A stretch of 64,000 nucleotides of DNA from Hyphomicrobiales bacterium (GTDB lineage Bacteria; Pseudomonadota; Alphaproteobacteria; Rhizobiales; Beijerinckiaceae): contig CAKNFP010000002.1 in NCBI GenBank assembly GCA_930633525.1, positions 682,001 to 746,000 on the forward strand, written 5' to 3'. Of the stretch, positions 16,130-24,620 are shown in pieces. The notes under the pieces were generated by a model. That model had not been told where the DNA came from. It saw only the letters and a list, made by a program, of their open reading frames with translations, and did no database searches. How positions within the stretch are numbered: the first letter of the stretch is position 1; each line of letters starts with the position of its first letter. The translations under genes and the position numbers were made by a program.

Positions 16130-17056
16130 ATGACCAACGCGATCGATATCGCCGCCGTTGCCGATGCGCGGCCGACACGGCGCCGCCGACGTTTCGACGT
16201 AAGGCCTGCCCTCTTCCTCACGCCCTTCATCGTTTTGCTCGGGCTGTTCACCTACTGGCCCTTGATCGATACAGTCTATCTGAGCTTCATGAAGCTCAAT
16301 ACCAATGCGCCCGCGAGCTTTGTCGGCCTGAGTAATTTCCGGGGGGTTCTCGACAACAGTCAGTTTCACGATGCGGCGATCAATTCGTTGATCTACGTAT
16401 TCGTTTCAATTCCATTGAAGGTTCTCCTACCGATTCCATTGGCGGTCTTCATCTGGACAATTGGTGATCGCGCCGCGAATATCTACAAATCGCTTCTTTT
16501 TTTGCCAACTTTGCTCAGCTTTGTCGTCGTTTCCATCGTGTGGATATGGCTGCTCAATCCGGTGATGGGATTGTTCCAATCCCTCATCCGCCCCTTCGGC
16601 CTGCAGATGCCGGCGCTGTTGTCCGATGTCGGCACCGCGATCTACGTCATTATCGGCGTCGGCGCCTGGAAACTCATCGGCTTCAATGTGCTTCTCTATC
16701 TGGCTGGCCTGTCGAGCATAGGGCGGGACTATATCGAGGCCATGCGCCTCGATGGCGCCGGTGACTGGACTGTCCTGCGGCGGCTCATCATTCCCCTCCT
16801 CTCGCCAACCATCTTTTTCGTGCTGATCTCGACGGTGGTCTTTACCATCCAGCAGGTTTTCACACCGATCGACGTCATGACCGAAGGTGGTCCGCTGAAT
16901 GCGACCACGAACCTGTTCTACGTTGTCTATCAATACATGTTCCAGAGCTTCAATGTCGGGTACTCCGCCGCCGGGACAGTCATTCTATTCGTATTCCTCG
17001 GCGCATTGACTGTGTTCAAAGTCCTTGTGATCGAAAAACGCGTGCATTATTCCTGA
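16130..17056 (+). CDS. ABC transporter permease, UgpA/MalF-type
   Basis: Inner-membrane permease of 308 residues with about six helices. The first follows a basic N-terminus (RRRRFDVRPALFLTPFIVLLGLF). The EAA loop reads YIEAMRLDGAGDWTVLRRLIIPLLSPT. The NATTNLFYVVYQYMFQSFNVGYSAAG segment is typical of UgpA-like proteins. A 116-base gap separates it from the binding-protein gene; the companion permease follows after 10 bases. Confidence 0.93.
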   Translation: MTNAIDIAAVADARPTRRRRRFDVRPALFLTPFIVLLGLFTYWPLIDTVYLSFMKLNTNAPASFVGLSNFRGVLDNSQFHDAAINSLIYVFVSIPLKVLLPIPLAVFIWTIGDRAANIYKSLLFLPTLLSFVVVSIVWIWLLNPVMGLFQSLIRPFGLQMPALLSDVGTAIYVIIGVGAWKLIGFNVLLYLAGLSSIGRDYIEAMRLDGAGDWTVLRRLIIPLLSPTIFFVLISTVVFTIQQVFTPIDVMTEGGPLNATTNLFYVVYQYMFQSFNVGYSAAGTVILFVFLGALTVFKVLVIEKRVHYS

Positions 17057-17066
17057 GGCCACCCCC

Positions 17067-17891
17067 ATGATGAAATTGTCGCGGCCCTGGGCCGCCACCG
17101 GGCAGATCATCCTTTTCATTACAGGGCTGTCCGTCGCTCTGCCGCTGCTGCTTGTGCTGGGTACCTCGTTCAAGCCCGCGAATGAGATCTACGCGGGCTA
17201 TCCTTGGCCGCTCAATCCGACATTCGAAAACTACCGCGAGGTGTTCGACAAGCTCCCCTTCGGCGCATATCTCTTCAACAGCGCTGCAACCACAGCCTTG
17301 CGCGTCACCGGCCAGCTCATCATCGCGCTGCTCGCGGCCTATGCCTTCGCGCGCTATACATTCCGCGGTCGCGCCTTCGTCTTCGCGCTGGTGCTCGGCG
17401 CGATGATGATCCCGCACCAGCTCACCTTCCTGCCCGTGTATCTGCTCGTCAACAAACTGGGCTGGTTTGACAGCTGGGCGGCGCTGATCGTGCCCAACCT
17501 CGCCATGCCGCTGGCGGTCTTCCTGCTCCGCCAGCACCTCCTGTCCTTCCCGCGCGAGCTCTACGACGCCGCCTCCATGGATGGCGCCAGCGAATTGCGC
17601 ACCCTGTGGTCCATCGTCCTGCCGAACATCAAGCCGGTCATGGCGGCGCTGACCATCGTCCTGTTCGTCGACTGCTGGAATGAATACTTCTGGCCGTTGG
17701 TCGTGACGGAAACCGAGAACGCCATGACCGCGCAGATCGGCGTGCGCCGTTTCCTCGACGCGGAACGCGGCGACGACCTCGGGCCTCTCATGGCGGCTGT
17801 CACGCTGATCAGCCTGCCGGCGGTCGCCGTCTTCGTCCTCTTCCAGCGACAGATCATCAACACCTTCGTCTCCGTAGGCATCAAAGGATAG
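17067..17891 (+). CDS. ABC transporter permease, UgpE/MalG-type
   Basis: Second permease, 274 residues. It has the conserved opening GTSFKPANEIYAGYPWPLNPTFENY and the EAA loop LYDAASMDGASELRTLWSIVLPNIKPVM, both characteristic of UgpE/MalG. It ends in a hydrophobic helix plus FQRQIINTFVSVGIKG, the usual C-terminus that ends after the final EAA-type motif. It lies three bases before the ATPase gene. Confidence 0.93.
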   Translation: MMKLSRPWAATGQIILFITGLSVALPLLLVLGTSFKPANEIYAGYPWPLNPTFENYREVFDKLPFGAYLFNSAATTALRVTGQLIIALLAAYAFARYTFRGRAFVFALVLGAMMIPHQLTFLPVYLLVNKLGWFDSWAALIVPNLAMPLAVFLLRQHLLSFPRELYDAASMDGASELRTLWSIVLPNIKPVMAALTIVLFVDCWNEYFWPLVVTETENAMTAQIGVRRFLDAERGDDLGPLMAAVTLISLPAVAVFVLFQRQIINTFVSVGIKG

Positions 17892-17894
17892 ACC

Positions 17895-18965
17895 ATGGCC
17901 TCCATCAGATTTGCGGGCATCCGCAAGGTTTTCGACGATTTCGTCGCTGTCGAGAGGCTCGATCTCAGCATTGCCGACGGCGAGTTCGTTGTCTTCGTTG
18001 GCCCTTCCGGCTGCGGGAAAACGACTTCCCTGCGCATGCTGGCGGGCCTCGAGGATGTGACCGACGGCCATATCTGGGTCGGCCCGCGGGACGTCACCGC
18101 AGATCCGCCCAAGGCCCGTGACATGGCCATGGTCTTCCAGAACTACGCGCTCTATCCGCATATGACCGTCGCGGAAAACATCGGCTTTTCCCTCGGTCTG
18201 CGCGGTGTGCCCAAGGCCGAGCTCGCCCAGCGTGTCAGGGCCTCGGCGGAGATGATGGGCATCGTGCATCTGCTCGATCGCCGCCCCCGGGAGCTTTCCG
18301 GTGGGCAACGCCAGCGCGTCGCCGTGTGCCGGGCCATCATCCGTAATCCGAGCGTTTTCCTGTTCGATGAGCCGCTCTCGAACCTGGACCCGCAATTGCG
18401 CACCTCGGCGCGCGGCGAGATCCGCGCCCTCCAGCGCCGGCTGGGCGTGACCTCCGTCTACGTTACGCACGACCAGATCGAGGCGATGACCATGGCGGAC
18501 CGCATCGTGGTGATGCGTGATGGCCGCGTCCAGCAGATCGGAACGCCGGAGGAGCTGTTCGAACGGCCGCAGACGATCTTCGTCGCCGCCTTCATCGGTG
18601 CACCGCCCATGAACCTCGTCAGCGGTGCGGTCGAGAACGGCCAGGCCTGGGCCCTTGGCCGTATGGTCGATGCAGCCTCGCCGGCTAAAGGCCTGAAAGT
18701 GGGGGTTCGACCGGAAGACATCGCCTTTCGCGAACTCCGAGGAAACGACGACGCGGCCTTTCGCGTCGACCAGGTCGAGATGATCGGCTCGGAATGCCTG
18801 GTGCACGGGGATGTCGGCGCCGAGCGGCTTGTCGCCCGCGTCGCGCGGCACCTGGCGCCACGCATCGGCGAAAACGTCGGATTCGATTGGCCGATCGGTC
18901 AGACCCACATGTTCGACCCGTCGACGGGAAGCAGGATCGCCTCCAGCATGGAACTCGCCGCATGA
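17895..18965 (+). CDS. ABC transporter ATP-binding protein, UgpC/MalK-type
   Basis: 356-residue ATPase with Walker A GPSGCGKTT at about 36-44, the LSGGQRQRV signature, Walker B VFLFDEPLSNLD and switch His in YVTHDQIEAMTMADR. It also has a C-terminal TOBE/OB domain (VGVRPEDI onwards) as in UgpC and MalK. It may also serve other sugar importers in this genome that lack an ATPase, as MsiK-like proteins do, including the one at 54598-58629. The stop overlaps the start of the histidine-phosphatase gene (ATGA). Confidence 0.93.
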   Translation: MASIRFAGIRKVFDDFVAVERLDLSIADGEFVVFVGPSGCGKTTSLRMLAGLEDVTDGHIWVGPRDVTADPPKARDMAMVFQNYALYPHMTVAENIGFSLGLRGVPKAELAQRVRASAEMMGIVHLLDRRPRELSGGQRQRVAVCRAIIRNPSVFLFDEPLSNLDPQLRTSARGEIRALQRRLGVTSVYVTHDQIEAMTMADRIVVMRDGRVQQIGTPEELFERPQTIFVAAFIGAPPMNLVSGAVENGQAWALGRMVDAASPAKGLKVGVRPEDIAFRELRGNDDAAFRVDQVEMIGSECLVHGDVGAERLVARVARHLAPRIGENVGFDWPIGQTHMFDPSTGSRIASSMELAA

Positions 18966-19555
18966 ACGCGTTAGCCCCCATCTCCGTCCGCCGGTTGAAG
19001 CTTGACCCATCGATCTCAAGGTTTCTGTTCCTGCGCCACGGCCGCACCGCCTACAATCTGCGACGCATCGTTCAGGGCCATACCGATATTCCGCTGGACG
19101 CGGTGGGGCGCGATCAGGCTGTCGCGGCCGCCGAACTTCTCCTCGGCCATGGATCCATCGACCGTATCATCTCGAGCGATCTCTCGCGGGCCAGCGCGAC
19201 GGCCCAGACGGTGGCGAGCCGCCTTGACCTGCCGCTTCTGCTCGATCCGGACCTGCGCGAACGTGGCTTTGGTCCGTTCGAGGGCGGGCCGGCGATCCAG
19301 GGGCTTTGGTCCCGGGATACCGAGGGCATGGAGACCCTTGACCTGTTTGCCGGCCGCATAGCACGCGCCCTCGGACGCCATCTCGACGCGTCCTCATCCT
19401 TGCTGGTGGCCCATGGCGGTGTCCTGCGCGTGCTCGGTCTCATGCTCGGCGTGACGATTTCCGACGACCTCGTGCGAAACGCCGCGCCCCTCGCGTTCAG
19501 CCGTACCGACGCGGCGTGGCAGGTGACGGACTTGTCCGTCGCGATCAATCTTTGA
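18962..19555 (+). CDS. Histidine phosphatase family protein
   Basis: A phosphatase of 197 residues from the phosphoglycerate-mutase-like superfamily. The catalytic RHG is in LFLRHGRTAYN at about residues 22-32, and the second His in LLVAHGGVLRVLGLML. The proton-donor Glu follows in LRERGFGPFEG. Such enzymes hydrolyse phosphomonoesters. It is translationally coupled to the UgpC-like ATPase, which suggests it dephosphorylates the imported compound or its product. Its length matches small CobC/GpmB-type phosphatases. Confidence 0.87.
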   Translation: MNALAPISVRRLKLDPSISRFLFLRHGRTAYNLRRIVQGHTDIPLDAVGRDQAVAAAELLLGHGSIDRIISSDLSRASATAQTVASRLDLPLLLDPDLRERGFGPFEGGPAIQGLWSRDTEGMETLDLFAGRIARALGRHLDASSSLLVAHGGVLRVLGLMLGVTISDDLVRNAAPLAFSRTDAAWQVTDLSVAINL

Positions 19556-19572
19556 CAACGGATTTAGCAAAC

Positions 19573-20436
19573 ATGGCACAGGATTTTCGTATCGTTCAGG
19601 TCTCGGATCTGCACCTGAGCGGCACACGCGCGCGCTATCAGGACAATTGGGAGATCACGCTAGAGTGGATTCACGCCGAGAAACCTGACCTCGTCGTGGT
19701 CAGTGGCGATGTCGCTTTGTCGGACCCCGATGTGGTCGACGATCTCGTTTTCGCGCGGCGCCAACTCGACCGCATCAGCGTGCCCTGGCGGGTCATTCCG
19801 GGCAACCACGATATCGGCGACAACGTCGTGTCCGGAGGCATGGCCAAATCAGTCGATGCTGAACGACGGCAGCGCTGGCTTGATCTGTTCGGACCAGACT
19901 ACTGGCATGAAACCTGTGGTCAGTGGACGGCGATAGGCGTCAATGCCCAGATTCTGAACTCCGATGGTTTGTCCGCCGAGGAGGAGCAAAGCGAATGGCT
20001 GGCGCGGACATTGGCTGAGATCCCGCGCGAGCGGCCGATCGCGCTCTTCGTCCACAAGCCGCTGTTCATGGATCATCCCTCGGAGGCGAGCGTCACCTCG
20101 GATTGCCTAGATCCCGAGGCGCGCCAACGCCTGCTGCGCCCCTTTGCCGACAAATCGCTGAAGCTCGTCGCTTGCGGTCACAAGCACCAGTACCGCTCCT
20201 TTGGCATCAACGGCGTCGTCCACATCTGGGCGCCCGCCACGAGCGCCGTCAATCACCCTCCGGAGGTGAAAATGTGGGGCCTGCGCGAGGTCGGCTTCGT
20301 GGACATTCGCCTGAGCGAACGCGGCATTCGGCAACAACTCGTTGGACGCGACATGCTGTTCCGCCATGAATCCTATATTTACGCCAATGAGTATGGTTCG
20401 GCGGCGGCAGGGCCGGAGCAACCGGTCTCCCGATGA
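19573..20436 (+). CDS. Calcineurin-like metallophosphoesterase (GpdQ/CpdA-like)
   Basis: Dinuclear-metal phosphodiesterase of 287 residues. All five metal motifs are visible: VSDLHLSG (D12, H14), VVVSGDV (D46), GNHD at about 77-80, FVHKPLF and ACGHKHQ. GpdQ hydrolyses glycerophosphodiesters and CpdA hydrolyses cAMP; both belong to this family. Its place inside a Ugp-like operon argues for a glycerophosphodiester-type substrate, analogous to UgpQ, which has an unrelated fold. The ATG at 19573 lies 17 bases after the phosphatase stop. Its own stop overlaps the SorC start. Confidence 0.87.
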   Translation: MAQDFRIVQVSDLHLSGTRARYQDNWEITLEWIHAEKPDLVVVSGDVALSDPDVVDDLVFARRQLDRISVPWRVIPGNHDIGDNVVSGGMAKSVDAERRQRWLDLFGPDYWHETCGQWTAIGVNAQILNSDGLSAEEEQSEWLARTLAEIPRERPIALFVHKPLFMDHPSEASVTSDCLDPEARQRLLRPFADKSLKLVACGHKHQYRSFGINGVVHIWAPATSAVNHPPEVKMWGLREVGFVDIRLSERGIRQQLVGRDMLFRHESYIYANEYGSAAAGPEQPVSR

Positions 20437-21431
20437 CACGCCCGGAAAGAGACAATCATGAGCCAGCCCGCGGAGACGCGCTGCTTCTCGCGGCCGGCGA
20501 AGAGAGCCGGCTGCAGCTCGCCACTCGCGTCGCCTGGATGTATTTCATCGAGGGATTGAAGCAGGAGGATATTGCGGTTGCCCTGGGCATCAGCCGCATG
20601 CGCGTTAATCGTCTGCTCGCCGCGGCGCGGGACGAGGGCATGGTGCGTATCGACATCACCTCTCCCTTTCGCACCAGTGCCGATTGTGAGGGACGCCTGC
20701 GTGCGGCCTTCGGGCTGCGCGAAGTCGTGCTGGCGCCGACTCCGTCGAAACCGGATCAGATCGACGTGGTCGTCGGCCATGCGCTCGGCAGCTATCTGAA
20801 CCGCCGGCTCGCCAACGGCATGACCGTGGGCGTGCACCACGGGCGCTCACCTCACGCCATGTTCCAGGGGCTCAAGCCCGCGGTGATGCCGGATATGGCT
20901 GTCGTCTCCCTGAAAGGAAGTCTGTCGGCGGAAGGCCGTATGGCGCCCTATGAGACGGTCGCGCGGCTCGCATTGACCCTGCAGGCCAGCTGCTACCAGC
21001 TCGCGGCGCCGAGTTATGCCCGCACGGTCCAGGAATATGAGCTGTTCATGCGCCTACCGATGGTCGAGGCTGTCATGCGCCGCGCTGCGGCTTGCGACCT
21101 CGCGATCCTCACCGCAAGCCGCATCACCGACGACGGCGGTCTCGTCGGCTATGGCTACATCAGTCCTGCCGAGGCGAAGGCCCTGCGGGAACTCGGCGCG
21201 GTCGGCGCCGTTCTCGGCACCTTCATCGACGCGACCGGGCAAGTCATCGACCACGCGCTCAACCATCGGCAGATCGGGCTGGGATTCGACGATCTCGCCG
21301 CCGTGCCGGAGGTCATCCTGACCGGCGCGGGCTCCGGCAAGGTTCTCGCGCTGCGGGCTGCCCTGGCTCGAAGGCTAGCGACGGTCTTTGTGACAGACGA
21401 AGAGACGGCGGAACAGATTCTTGCCGTCTGA
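20433..21431 (+). CDS. SorC/DeoR-type sugar-binding transcriptional regulator
   Basis: Regulator of 332 residues. The N-terminal HTH reads YFIEGLKQEDIAVALGISRMRVNRLLAAARDEGMV at about residues 38-70. The SorC sugar-phosphate-binding domain follows, with LGREVVLAP-like and GYISPAEAKALRELGAVG segments. SorC regulators respond to phosphorylated sugars or polyols, which fits the two phosphoesterases in the same operon. It is the last gene, overlapping the metallophosphoesterase by 4 bases, so it is probably autoregulated with the transporter. Confidence 0.9.
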   Translation: MTRPERDNHEPARGDALLLAAGEESRLQLATRVAWMYFIEGLKQEDIAVALGISRMRVNRLLAAARDEGMVRIDITSPFRTSADCEGRLRAAFGLREVVLAPTPSKPDQIDVVVGHALGSYLNRRLANGMTVGVHHGRSPHAMFQGLKPAVMPDMAVVSLKGSLSAEGRMAPYETVARLALTLQASCYQLAAPSYARTVQEYELFMRLPMVEAVMRRAAACDLAILTASRITDDGGLVGYGYISPAEAKALRELGAVGAVLGTFIDATGQVIDHALNHRQIGLGFDDLAAVPEVILTGAGSGKVLALRAALARRLATVFVTDEETAEQILAV

Positions 21432-21560
21432 GTAAGCGCGCGGCTTAGTCGCAGACGGAGGTAGTTCGCCTTCGGCAACTGCGGCGCAACTGGACCCGGC
21501 TCCGCTGTCGGATGACAATGCCCTGGTTATCTCGTGACCAATATGACGTGAGGGTCATCC

Positions 21561-22046
21561 ATGAGCTTAGCCTTTCTCCATTCTCGCGGGACAGAGATGC
21601 CGATCAAGATCCCGGCCATAGGGCTCGATCTCTTCGTTCGCATGCCTCCTGACGCGAGTGCTGGCGCGGTCTGCATCATCGAGACGATCAACGCGCCAAA
21701 CGCCGGACCGCCCAGACATCGCCATCCGGAAGCCGAGATATTCCGCGTTATCGAAGGCCGCTATCTCTACGAAGTCGATGGCCGTCGTTTCTTCGCCGAA
21801 GAAGGTGATATCGTCAGCATCCCGGGTGGTGCAGCCCATGGCTTTGTCAACGTGTCGAGCCGGCCCGCGCGGCAGCTCGTCATGATAATGCCGGCCCTTG
21901 ACGCCAGCCGCTTCTTCGCCGAGCTCGGACAAGTCATGGAGTACGGAATGCCGGACCCGGCGCGCCTGAGCGCCTTTGGCCAGCGCTGGAACGTCGAGTT
22001 CCTGGGACCTCCCGTTCGCGCGACGGACGGAGCGAGTGAACCATAA
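21561..22046 (+). CDS. Cupin-domain protein
   Basis: Single-domain beta-barrel protein of up to 161 residues. The two cupin motifs are visible: PPRHRHPEAEIFRVIEGRY, supplying two His and a Glu for a metal, and GDIVSIPGGAAHGFVN, supplying the last His. Members of this shape include quercetin-dioxygenase-like and sugar-binding cupins; substrate is not predictable. An alternative start at ATG 21597 removes 12 residues, and neither start has a strong ribosome binding site. No operon partner is evident. Confidence 0.82.
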   Translation: MSLAFLHSRGTEMPIKIPAIGLDLFVRMPPDASAGAVCIIETINAPNAGPPRHRHPEAEIFRVIEGRYLYEVDGRRFFAEEGDIVSIPGGAAHGFVNVSSRPARQLVMIMPALDASRFFAELGQVMEYGMPDPARLSAFGQRWNVEFLGPPVRATDGASEP

Positions 22047-22113
22047 CGACCGTTGGAAGGCGCGTTCCATGGAACCACGAAGCCCGAGAGCGATTGAGCC
22101 GTCGGAGGTATAC

Positions 22114-22470
22114 ATGATGGCCCAACGCTCCTTCTGGAAAGGTTATCTCAAGCTCTCGCTCGTCACCTGCTCCGTGTCGATGACACCCGCTCTCTCAGAG
22201 AGCGAGAAGGTGCGGTTCCATACGCTCAATCGCAAGACCGGAAACCGGGTCGTCAGCCGCTATATCGATTCAGGCAGTGGGAAGCCTATCGATGAAGACG
22301 AGGCGGTCAGGGGTTATCCGCAGGGCGATGACGAGTACGTCGTGCTGGAAGACGATGAGCTCGAGGCCGTTGCGTTGGAAAGCACCCGCACCATCGATAT
22401 CGAGACCTTCGTACCGATCGAGAGCATCGAATGGATCTGGTACGACAGACCGCACTATCTCGTGGAATAG
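22114..22470 (+). pseudogene. Truncated Ku DNA end-binding protein (N-terminal fragment)
   Basis: The 118-residue product begins with RSFWKGYLKLSLVTCSVSMTPA, then FHTLNRKTGN, GKPIDEDEAVRGY, YVVLEDDELEAV and YDRPHYLVE. This is the N-terminal part of bacterial Ku, the non-homologous end-joining clamp, normally about 250-300 residues. It stops where YYLVPD would continue, and nothing downstream in any frame resumes the beta-barrel core or C-terminal domain. The fragment lacks most of the DNA-encircling bridge, so it is probably non-functional. No LigD is nearby. The first ATG may be 22114 or 22117. Confidence 0.75.
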
Positions 22471-22539
22471 GCAGCGACCGACCGAATGTCGGTTCCCGCC
22501 GTGCTTGCACCGCAGGGTCCCAGCAAAGCTCCAGTTGGC

Positions 22540-22563
22540 GCGCATGGGCGCATGGGCGCATGC
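22540..22563. repeat. Three tandem copies of an 8-mer
   Basis: GCGCATGG occurs at 22540-22547 and 22548-22555, followed by GCGCATGC at 22556-22563. It lies in the non-coding stretch after the truncated Ku gene. This short microsatellite-like array is consistent with slippage in unconstrained DNA. Confidence 0.6.
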
Positions 22564-22782
22564 TGACCTGTCATGTCCAGGAATCAACGGCTCCCCACAC
22601 TGGATGTTCCAAGCTGGTCAAACACCGGATGCTCGGATATCGGGAGGTTAAACACGACTGGATGACGGATTAAAGGCCGGATGCACGGAACTAAAGCGCC
22701 CGGCGCAGGTCCTCGCTCGCAGGCATGATAATAAAATTTCACCGTTTGTCGGAACGAATACTGCGGACTCGTGTTCGTACTG

Positions 22783-22896
22783 ATGAATGAACGATCAGTG
22801 AAGACCGAAGTCGATATTTTCGACGATGCAAATCTCCCCATTTTGGTGCATGAGGAGTTAAAGTCGCAACCTTTCCATGTGCAAGGCTTGAACTGA
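22783..22896 (+). CDS. Possible 37-residue small protein, unrecognised
   Basis: An open frame starting ATG AAT GAA (MNERSVKTEVDIFDDANLP) and ending TGA at 22896. It has a balanced, acidic composition but no clear ribosome binding site. It is the only coding-like signal in the 22471-23001 gap, which otherwise holds the 8-mer array and scattered CGGATG words. No similarity was recognised; it may be chance. Confidence 0.25.
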   Translation: MNERSVKTEVDIFDDANLPILVHEELKSQPFHVQGLN

Positions 22897-23001
22897 AGAT
22901 GAGTGCCAGTTGCAGTGGGGAGGCCCGTTCGAATTTCGACGGCCTCCACGTGCTCTTGGGGCGGAAAGCTTCACCGGCGCAGGAGAGTTAGGAGACATTC
23001 T

Positions 23002-23229
23002 ATGGAAAAAGACGCTGAACTGCGCGCGAAGAGCCAATCCGAAGATCTCAAGGGTGGTGACCCCATCCCCCCTATGCGCGCCGATGACCATTCAAGTGGT
23101 GATCCCGCCGTGCAAACACCTGTCGAGGCGCGTCAAGGCTTTCTTGATCGGCCTGTTTTGACGGTATTGATCGCGGGATTGACGCTTGCCATGCTGGCTT
23201 GGGTAGCAGTCGAGGTCATTGCCTCATGA
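23002..23229 (+). CDS. Small single-pass membrane protein, hypothetical
   Basis: A 75-residue protein with a charged, Pro/Asp-rich N-terminal 45 residues and one C-terminal hydrophobic helix (VLTVLIAGLTLAMLAWVAVEVIA). This gives a tail-anchored topology with the bulk on the cytoplasmic side. AGGAG lies seven bases before the ATG, which supports expression. The family was not recognised. It sits between a Ku fragment and a Crp/Fnr regulator, a setting sometimes seen for stress-response genes, but no function can be assigned. Confidence 0.6.
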   Translation: MEKDAELRAKSQSEDLKGGDPIPPMRADDHSSGDPAVQTPVEARQGFLDRPVLTVLIAGLTLAMLAWVAVEVIAS

Positions 23230-23309
23230 CGAAGCGAGGGCCCGTCCAAACCTCCTTCGCCGCACTGCCGGTCGGAACCTTCAGGAGGCCATGCCATCCG
23301 TAAGGCCGC

Positions 23310-23588
23310 CTACCCGAGGGACCGCCTCAATTCAGCAAACCGCCGTTCGAGATATTCTATCGCCTCCCTGGCTGCCTCGGCTTCATCCTCAACAGGCAGA
23401 GGTGTGATCGGTTGAAAGTTCTTGATGCCCTTTATCACCTCTCGCGCGATGTCGTCGAACTGCTCGGGAAAATGAGGAGCGCCGGCTGATCGTTGCAGCA
23501 AGATGACGACAACAGCGTGGAGCGCGTTGGCAAGCAAGGCATTGAAATGTGCATTCGCCCGCCAATAGCGTATGTCGTCTTCATTCAT
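23310..23588 (-). CDS. Hypothetical 92-residue protein
   Basis: A helical, soluble-looking protein: an opening MNEDDIRYWRANAHFNALLANAL, then AVVVILLQRSAG, and a C-terminal amphipathic helix EAAREAIEYLERRFAELRRSLG. Good alternation of hydrophobic and charged residues argues for a real gene, but no family was recognised and the ribosome binding site is weak. It is antisense to the upstream extension of the Crp/Fnr frame, which is a reason to start that gene at 23853. Confidence 0.5.
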   Translation of the reverse strand: MNEDDIRYWRANAHFNALLANALHAVVVILLQRSAGAPHFPEQFDDIAREVIKGIKNFQPITPLPVEDEAEAAREAIEYLERRFAELRRSLG

Positions 23589-23852
23589 CCCGTGGGGCCC
23601 CTATCCCGATACCAGCTAGGGGTACTTAGCGTGCAGAATCAAGATTATCCAGTAGATGCTGTACATGGCAGGCATGCTGCGAAATCGCATATTCGTGGGA
23701 GCGAGCCGTCTTCGAAAAAAGCAAAAACCCGTCTAGCGAATAGTGTTGAGGCGACAGCGGGCCCTCCTCGAATGACTTCCACCAAGGAATTGAGGCACCA
23801 CGGATTGATGAACCTCCCAATGCTTTTCGTTCACGAATATAAGGAATTTTTA

Positions 23853-24596
23853 ATGGCGATGCAGCAATCGGAGACACGCAATCGTCTTCTCTCACTGCTT
23901 CCTCACGATGACTTTCTTGCGCTTGCTCCGCATCTTCTCCCGATCGCTCTGCCCAAGGGTTACCTCATAGCCCGCGCGCAGCAGGAGATGGCGCATGCTT
24001 ACTTTCTCGAAGCGGGTATTGGGTCCATTGTCGCCCATTCCCCTGAAGGACAAAAGGCGGAGACAGGATTGGTCGGCCGTGAGGGTGTTCTGCCCGTGGC
24101 TTTCGCCTTGGATGTATCGATAAGCTCCCAGGAAATTATCATGCAGGTCGAGGGACACGGGTTACGAATCGAGAGTGGCGTGTTGCGCGAGCTATTGGCG
24201 AGTCGGCCGAGGGTTCGGCAGATTATGAGCCGTTTCGCGCATGCAATGTGGATCCAGACAGCACAGACAGCCCTCTCCAATGCAGTTCATACCGTCGAGG
24301 AGCGACTGGCGCGTTGGCTTCTCATGTGTCTCGATCGGGTGGATGACGGAGAGATCGCACTCACGCACGAGTATATGGCGATCATGCTGGCCGTGAGGCG
24401 TGCGAGTGTCACGACGGCGCTCCACGTCCTGGAAGGCAACCGTTTCATTCACGCCGACAGGGGCCGCGTGATCGTTCGCGATCGAAAGGCCCTTGAGGCA
24501 TTTGCGGCCGACGCCTACGGCGCGCCCGAGCTCGAATATGGTCGCCTTATCGGTCCGCTGACTGCCTGGAGCCGGCCGCGAGGCATTGAGGCGTGA
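23853..24596 (+). CDS. Crp/Fnr-family transcriptional regulator
   Basis: About 247 residues. The N-terminal cyclic-nucleotide-binding-like domain (YLIARAQQEMAHAYFLEAGIGSIVAHSPEG, then GREGVLPV) leads through a long helix to a C-terminal winged HTH (LTHEYMAIMLAVRRASVTTALHVLEGNRFI). The Cys residues of Fnr are absent, so oxygen sensing by an Fe-S cluster is unlikely. The ATG 23853 has AAGGA upstream; the longer open frame overlaps an opposite-strand gene. This type is frequent in Hyphomicrobiales as a stress or redox regulator. Targets are unknown. Confidence 0.88.
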   Translation: MAMQQSETRNRLLSLLPHDDFLALAPHLLPIALPKGYLIARAQQEMAHAYFLEAGIGSIVAHSPEGQKAETGLVGREGVLPVAFALDVSISSQEIIMQVEGHGLRIESGVLRELLASRPRVRQIMSRFAHAMWIQTAQTALSNAVHTVEERLARWLLMCLDRVDDGEIALTHEYMAIMLAVRRASVTTALHVLEGNRFIHADRGRVIVRDRKALEAFAADAYGAPELEYGRLIGPLTAWSRPRGIEA

Positions 24597-24620
24597 CGGC
24601 ACGCGAGCCGGAATAGCCGC

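Noticed and set aside
17016..19019. Very long reverse open frame (667 codons) through the Ugp-like permease and ATPase genes
   Set aside because: Antisense shadow of two genes with unmistakable ABC motifs; rich in His, Asp and Arg as expected for a shadow of GC-rich coding DNA.
22751..22780. EcfG-type general-stress promoter (GGAAC-N-CGTT)
   Set aside because: GGAAC is present at about 22751, but the second element is GTGTT/GTTC instead of CGTT at the required spacing.
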